DNA from: Haloprofundus halobius
GTDB lineage: Archaea; Halobacteriota; Halobacteria; Halobacteriales; Haloferacaceae
NCBI RefSeq assembly: GCF_020097835.1
Contig: NZ_CP083666.1
Span: 2,294,001 to 2,358,000 of the forward strand
Length of the DNA: 64,000 nucleotides
Direction of reading: 5' to 3'
Below the pieces are notes generated by a model, which saw nothing but the letters and a program-made list of their open reading frames with translations, made no database searches and had not been told where the DNA came from. Numbering within the stretch: position 1 is the first letter of the stretch; the number at the start of each line of letters is the position of its first letter. Both the position numbers and the translations under genes were made by a program. Below are positions 61,799-64,000 of this stretch, piece by piece.

Positions 61799-62230
61799 CT
61801 ATCGCTGGTACTGTTCGTACTGTCGCGTGAATTCGAGGAACTCGTCGAGCGGTCGGGTACATTCGGCCATCGTCACCACGTTCGCGTCGGCGTCGTAGTC
61901 GACGATATCCGCGTCGGCCAACTTCGGGAGGTGCGAGTGGTGCAAGTCGGCGTGGATCTGTCCGAGCGTCTCCTCGGAGATGTCGTCGAGGTCCTGGCGG
62001 GTCTCCCACATGGCGACCTGTTCTGCGACCTCCGATAGCGTCGCCGGATACCGGCAGGTCTGCAGGTGATAGAGGACGTACCGACGCCGCGGGTTCTCGA
62101 GGACCCGAAACACCGCGTCGAGCGGAAACGCCCCCGCCTCGTCGGCGCGGACGGAGTCGGGAAACTCGTCGAACTCGTCGGTATTTCCCCCGCCTGCGGT
62201 CGGCGGATCGTCGGGTGCGTCGTCGTCCAT
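61799..62230 (-). CDS. Winged-helix protein of the DUF7344-like type
   Basis: 143 residues; an acidic, Pro/Gly-rich start of about 35 residues, then a winged helix (AVFRVLENPRRRYVLYHLQ, LHHSHLPKLADADIVDYD) and a helical end TRPLDEFLEFTRQYEQ. Related to the protein at 56593-56922. Probably regulates unknown genes. Convergent with the aminopeptidase gene. Confidence 0.75.
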   Translation of the reverse strand: MDDDAPDDPPTAGGGNTDEFDEFPDSVRADEAGAFPLDAVFRVLENPRRRYVLYHLQTCRYPATLSEVAEQVAMWETRQDLDDISEETLGQIHADLHHSHLPKLADADIVDYDADANVVTMAECTRPLDEFLEFTRQYEQYQR

Positions 62231-62491
62231 CTTGTATCCCCCCAGCGCAGTAGCCGCCGGAACCGAACTCGTCGTCGCTGGCCCGTCGAACCGTTCCGTG
62301 CCTCCGCGGCGGCCACTCGTCTTTCGTCCGAAGTACGTGGCTGGAACAACGTTAGTGTTGTTGTTGGTCGCCGCCGTCGGGTCTCCACGGGAGTGGTCGG
62401 TCGGACGACGAAGGCGTGAGAGATGCGGACGGAGAACGCCAGTCGCCGGGAGAAGCGCGGACTTTTACGGCCAGATGGATTACGCCGTCGT

Positions 62492-63139
62492 ATGAGCCAA
62501 AGCGAACGCGTCGCGGTGGTCTGTCCCTCCTGCTCACCGCAGACGGAGACCGTCCACGAGGTGCTCAAACCCGGCGGACAGGCGACCGTCCGCTGCACCG
62601 AGTGCGGACACACCCACAAGACGACAATCGAGGAGGAGCGCGAAACCGAACTGAGCGTCATCGTCTCCCAGGACGGCGAATCGTTCAGTACGACCGTCGA
62701 CGCACCCGCAGAGGAGACGCTGGCCGTCGGCGAGGAGTTCATCGCCGACACGCCCGAGGCCATCATGCTCGTCCGCATCACGTCGCTCGACGTGGGCGGC
62801 GACCAGCGCGTCGACAAAGCCGTCGCTGAGGACGTGGCGACGGTCTGGACGCGCGTCGTCGACAACGTGAGCGTCCCCGTCACGCTTCACCCCGGCGACG
62901 GCCGCCGCGACGAGACGCGGAGTTTCAAACTCAGCGTCCCCGGCGACTACGAGTTCGTCGTCGGCGAGACCGAGGAACTGAACGACGAGGAGTTCGAGAT
63001 AGAGGGCATCCACGTGCGCCAGAACGCGACGAACTACCGCTTCGACAAGTTCGACCGCGACGGCGACATGGTGTTCGCCAAGGACGTCAAACGCATCTAC
63101 GGCCGCGACGAGACGAGTTCGGCGTGGTCGGCGTGGTGA
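62492..63139 (+). CDS. Zinc-finger protein of the HVO_0476-like family
   Basis: 215 residues. An N-terminal ribbon (VVCPSCSPQTE...VRCTECGHTHK) has two CxxC knuckles for one zinc. The rest (about 45-215) is beta-rich, with IVSQDGESFSTTVDAPAEE and VHVRQNATNYRF-type segments (partly GIHVRQNATNYRFDKFDRDG). From memory it is the conserved haloarchaeal family near pcm and gapII. Function unknown; perhaps nucleic-acid or ribosome-linked. The ATG at 62492 precedes it; pcm follows 54 bases after the stop. Confidence 0.8.
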   Translation: MSQSERVAVVCPSCSPQTETVHEVLKPGGQATVRCTECGHTHKTTIEEERETELSVIVSQDGESFSTTVDAPAEETLAVGEEFIADTPEAIMLVRITSLDVGGDQRVDKAVAEDVATVWTRVVDNVSVPVTLHPGDGRRDETRSFKLSVPGDYEFVVGETEELNDEEFEIEGIHVRQNATNYRFDKFDRDGDMVFAKDVKRIYGRDETSSAWSAW

Positions 63140-63193
63140 GATAGCCGACCGCTCGACACGAAACGCGACTCGATACGACGGAGGAAACCTGCT

Positions 63194-63856
63194 ATGGAAT
63201 TCGAAACCGCCCGCAAACGGATGGTCGACCGACTTCTCGAACACGACCGAATCGAACGCGAAGCGACGGCCGAGGCGCTCCGAACCGTCCCGCGCCACGC
63301 GTTCATCCCGCCGGATCGACGAGAGCACGCCTATCATGACCGTCCGTTACCTATCGGCGACGGTCAGACCATCAGCGCGCCGCACATGGTCGCCATCGTC
63401 ACCGACCTTCTCGCGCTCGACCCCGGCGACCGCGTGCTCGAAATCGGCACCGGATGCGGCTACCACGCCGCCGTCACCGCCGAAGCGCTCGCGCGGACGG
63501 GGCGAGACGGCCGAGACGACCATGGAGCGAGCGTCTACAGCGTCGAGTACGACTCCGAACTGGCCGACCACGCCCGCGAGACCCTCTCCGAACACGGGTA
63601 CGACGTCGATGTTCGGACGGGCGACGGGTACGAGGGGTGGGCCGAGCACGCGCCTTACGACCGCGCGTACCTCACCTGTGCCCCCGAGTCGCTTCCGGAA
63701 CGAGTGGTCGAACAGATTCGGCCGGATGGGTGCGTGGTTGGACCGGTCGGTCGCGGGCAGCAGACGCTCGTCCGAGCGTGGCGTCGCGAAGACGGTGACA
63801 TCGACCGTGAGACCCACGGCGGCGTCCGGTTCGTCCCGATGCGACGCGACGACTGA
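63194..63856 (+). CDS. pcm: Protein-L-isoaspartate O-methyltransferase
   Basis: 220 residues. VPRHAFIPPDRREHAYHDRP (split over about 31-50), GDGQTISAPHMVA and the SAM motif VLEIGTGCGYHAAVTA. It methylates isoaspartyl residues formed by protein ageing so they can return to Asp. Usual length. Same strand as the zinc-finger gene, likely one transcript. Confidence 0.95.
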   Translation: MEFETARKRMVDRLLEHDRIEREATAEALRTVPRHAFIPPDRREHAYHDRPLPIGDGQTISAPHMVAIVTDLLALDPGDRVLEIGTGCGYHAAVTAEALARTGRDGRDDHGASVYSVEYDSELADHARETLSEHGYDVDVRTGDGYEGWAEHAPYDRAYLTCAPESLPERVVEQIRPDGCVVGPVGRGQQTLVRAWRREDGDIDRETHGGVRFVPMRRDD

Positions 63857-63938
63857 GACGGCCGCGGGCGACCGACCGAGGAGAACGACCCACCGCCCGC
63901 AACGACCGATTTTTCTCCGCCGACTCCCACTCCCCTGC

Positions 63939-64000
63939 ATGCCGACCGTACACCGTTCGGGGCACGACACCGAGACGCTGTTACTTCTCTGGGCGGCCCG
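63939..64000 (+). CDS. Start of an unidentified gene, cut by the window end
   Basis: About 20 codons (MPTVHRSGHDTETLLLLWAA) from ATG 63939, 82 bases after pcm on the same strand. AT-rich CGATTTTTCTCC lies 20-30 bases before, a possible promoter. Too short for a call. Confidence 0.4.
   Translation, partial: MPTVHRSGHDTETLLLLWAA

Overview
The window comes from the chromosome of a halophilic archaeon (class Halobacteria, probably close to Haloferax and relatives). The evidence is the high G+C content, very acidic predicted proteins, twin-arginine signals, a PGF-CTERM surface protein, a doublet archaeal histone, RPA-type single-strand binding protein, archaeal CCA-adding enzyme, ribosomal protein L10e, NucS, and archaeal promoters with many leaderless starts. 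From memory, several gene orders (nucS - L10e - RimK-like; gapI ... pgk ... gapII - aminopeptidase - zinc-finger protein - pcm; rpa - histone - histone deacetylase; an Azf-type glucose-6-phosphate dehydrogenase) are the ones seen in Haloferax volcanii.

Layout. 0-1.1 kb: end of an HTH/PAS regulator and a Nudix hydrolase. 1.2-9.2 kb: respiratory region, with four uncharacterised membrane or zinc-finger proteins on the plus strand converging on a minus-strand cytochrome oxidase operon (subunit II, fused I+III, IV-like, small partners). 9.5-20.7 kb: MutL, a KDG-kinase-like PfkB enzyme, a PGF-CTERM surface protein, a flavin disulfide oxidoreductase, an NhaC antiporter, a histidine kinase and malate:quinone oxidoreductase. 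20.9-27.7 kb: a frameshifted LMW-phosphatase/ArsC-like gene, tRNAs with CAU and GUU anticodons (the latter intron-bearing), cca, the histone/histone-deacetylase pair, RPA, a lipoprotein and tRNA-Arg. 28-39.9 kb: GDPD, a beta-helix protein, regulators, an F420-type oxidoreductase, Azf, MptD and ArfB-like enzymes, an ABC exporter and a DUF192 protein.

40-45.3 kb is the accessory part. tRNA-Val is followed by an arsenic cassette (arsR-arsM-arsC) closed by a degenerate copy of the tRNA-Val 3' end. tRNA-Phe is followed by three further copies of its 3' end, the last lying beyond an MBL-fold gene. Copies of tRNA 3' tails, often inside hairpins whose loops carry AGCGA-type motifs, also follow tRNA-Arg. 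This hairpin/tail architecture is the best candidate here for something not explained by ordinary annotation.

45.3-64 kb returns to core genes: a GNAT enzyme, MATE exporter, Nudix hydrolase, cold-shock protein, NucS, L10e, RimK-like ligase, Hsp20, then glycolysis/gluconeogenesis (type I GAPDH, PGK, archaeal type II GAPDH) with two regulators and an A/T-richer stretch between gapI and pgk, and finally an M29-like aminopeptidase, HTH and zinc-finger proteins and Pcm.

No rRNA, CRISPR array, intact transposase or integrase was seen. All family calls come from reading the translated sequence, not from searches.
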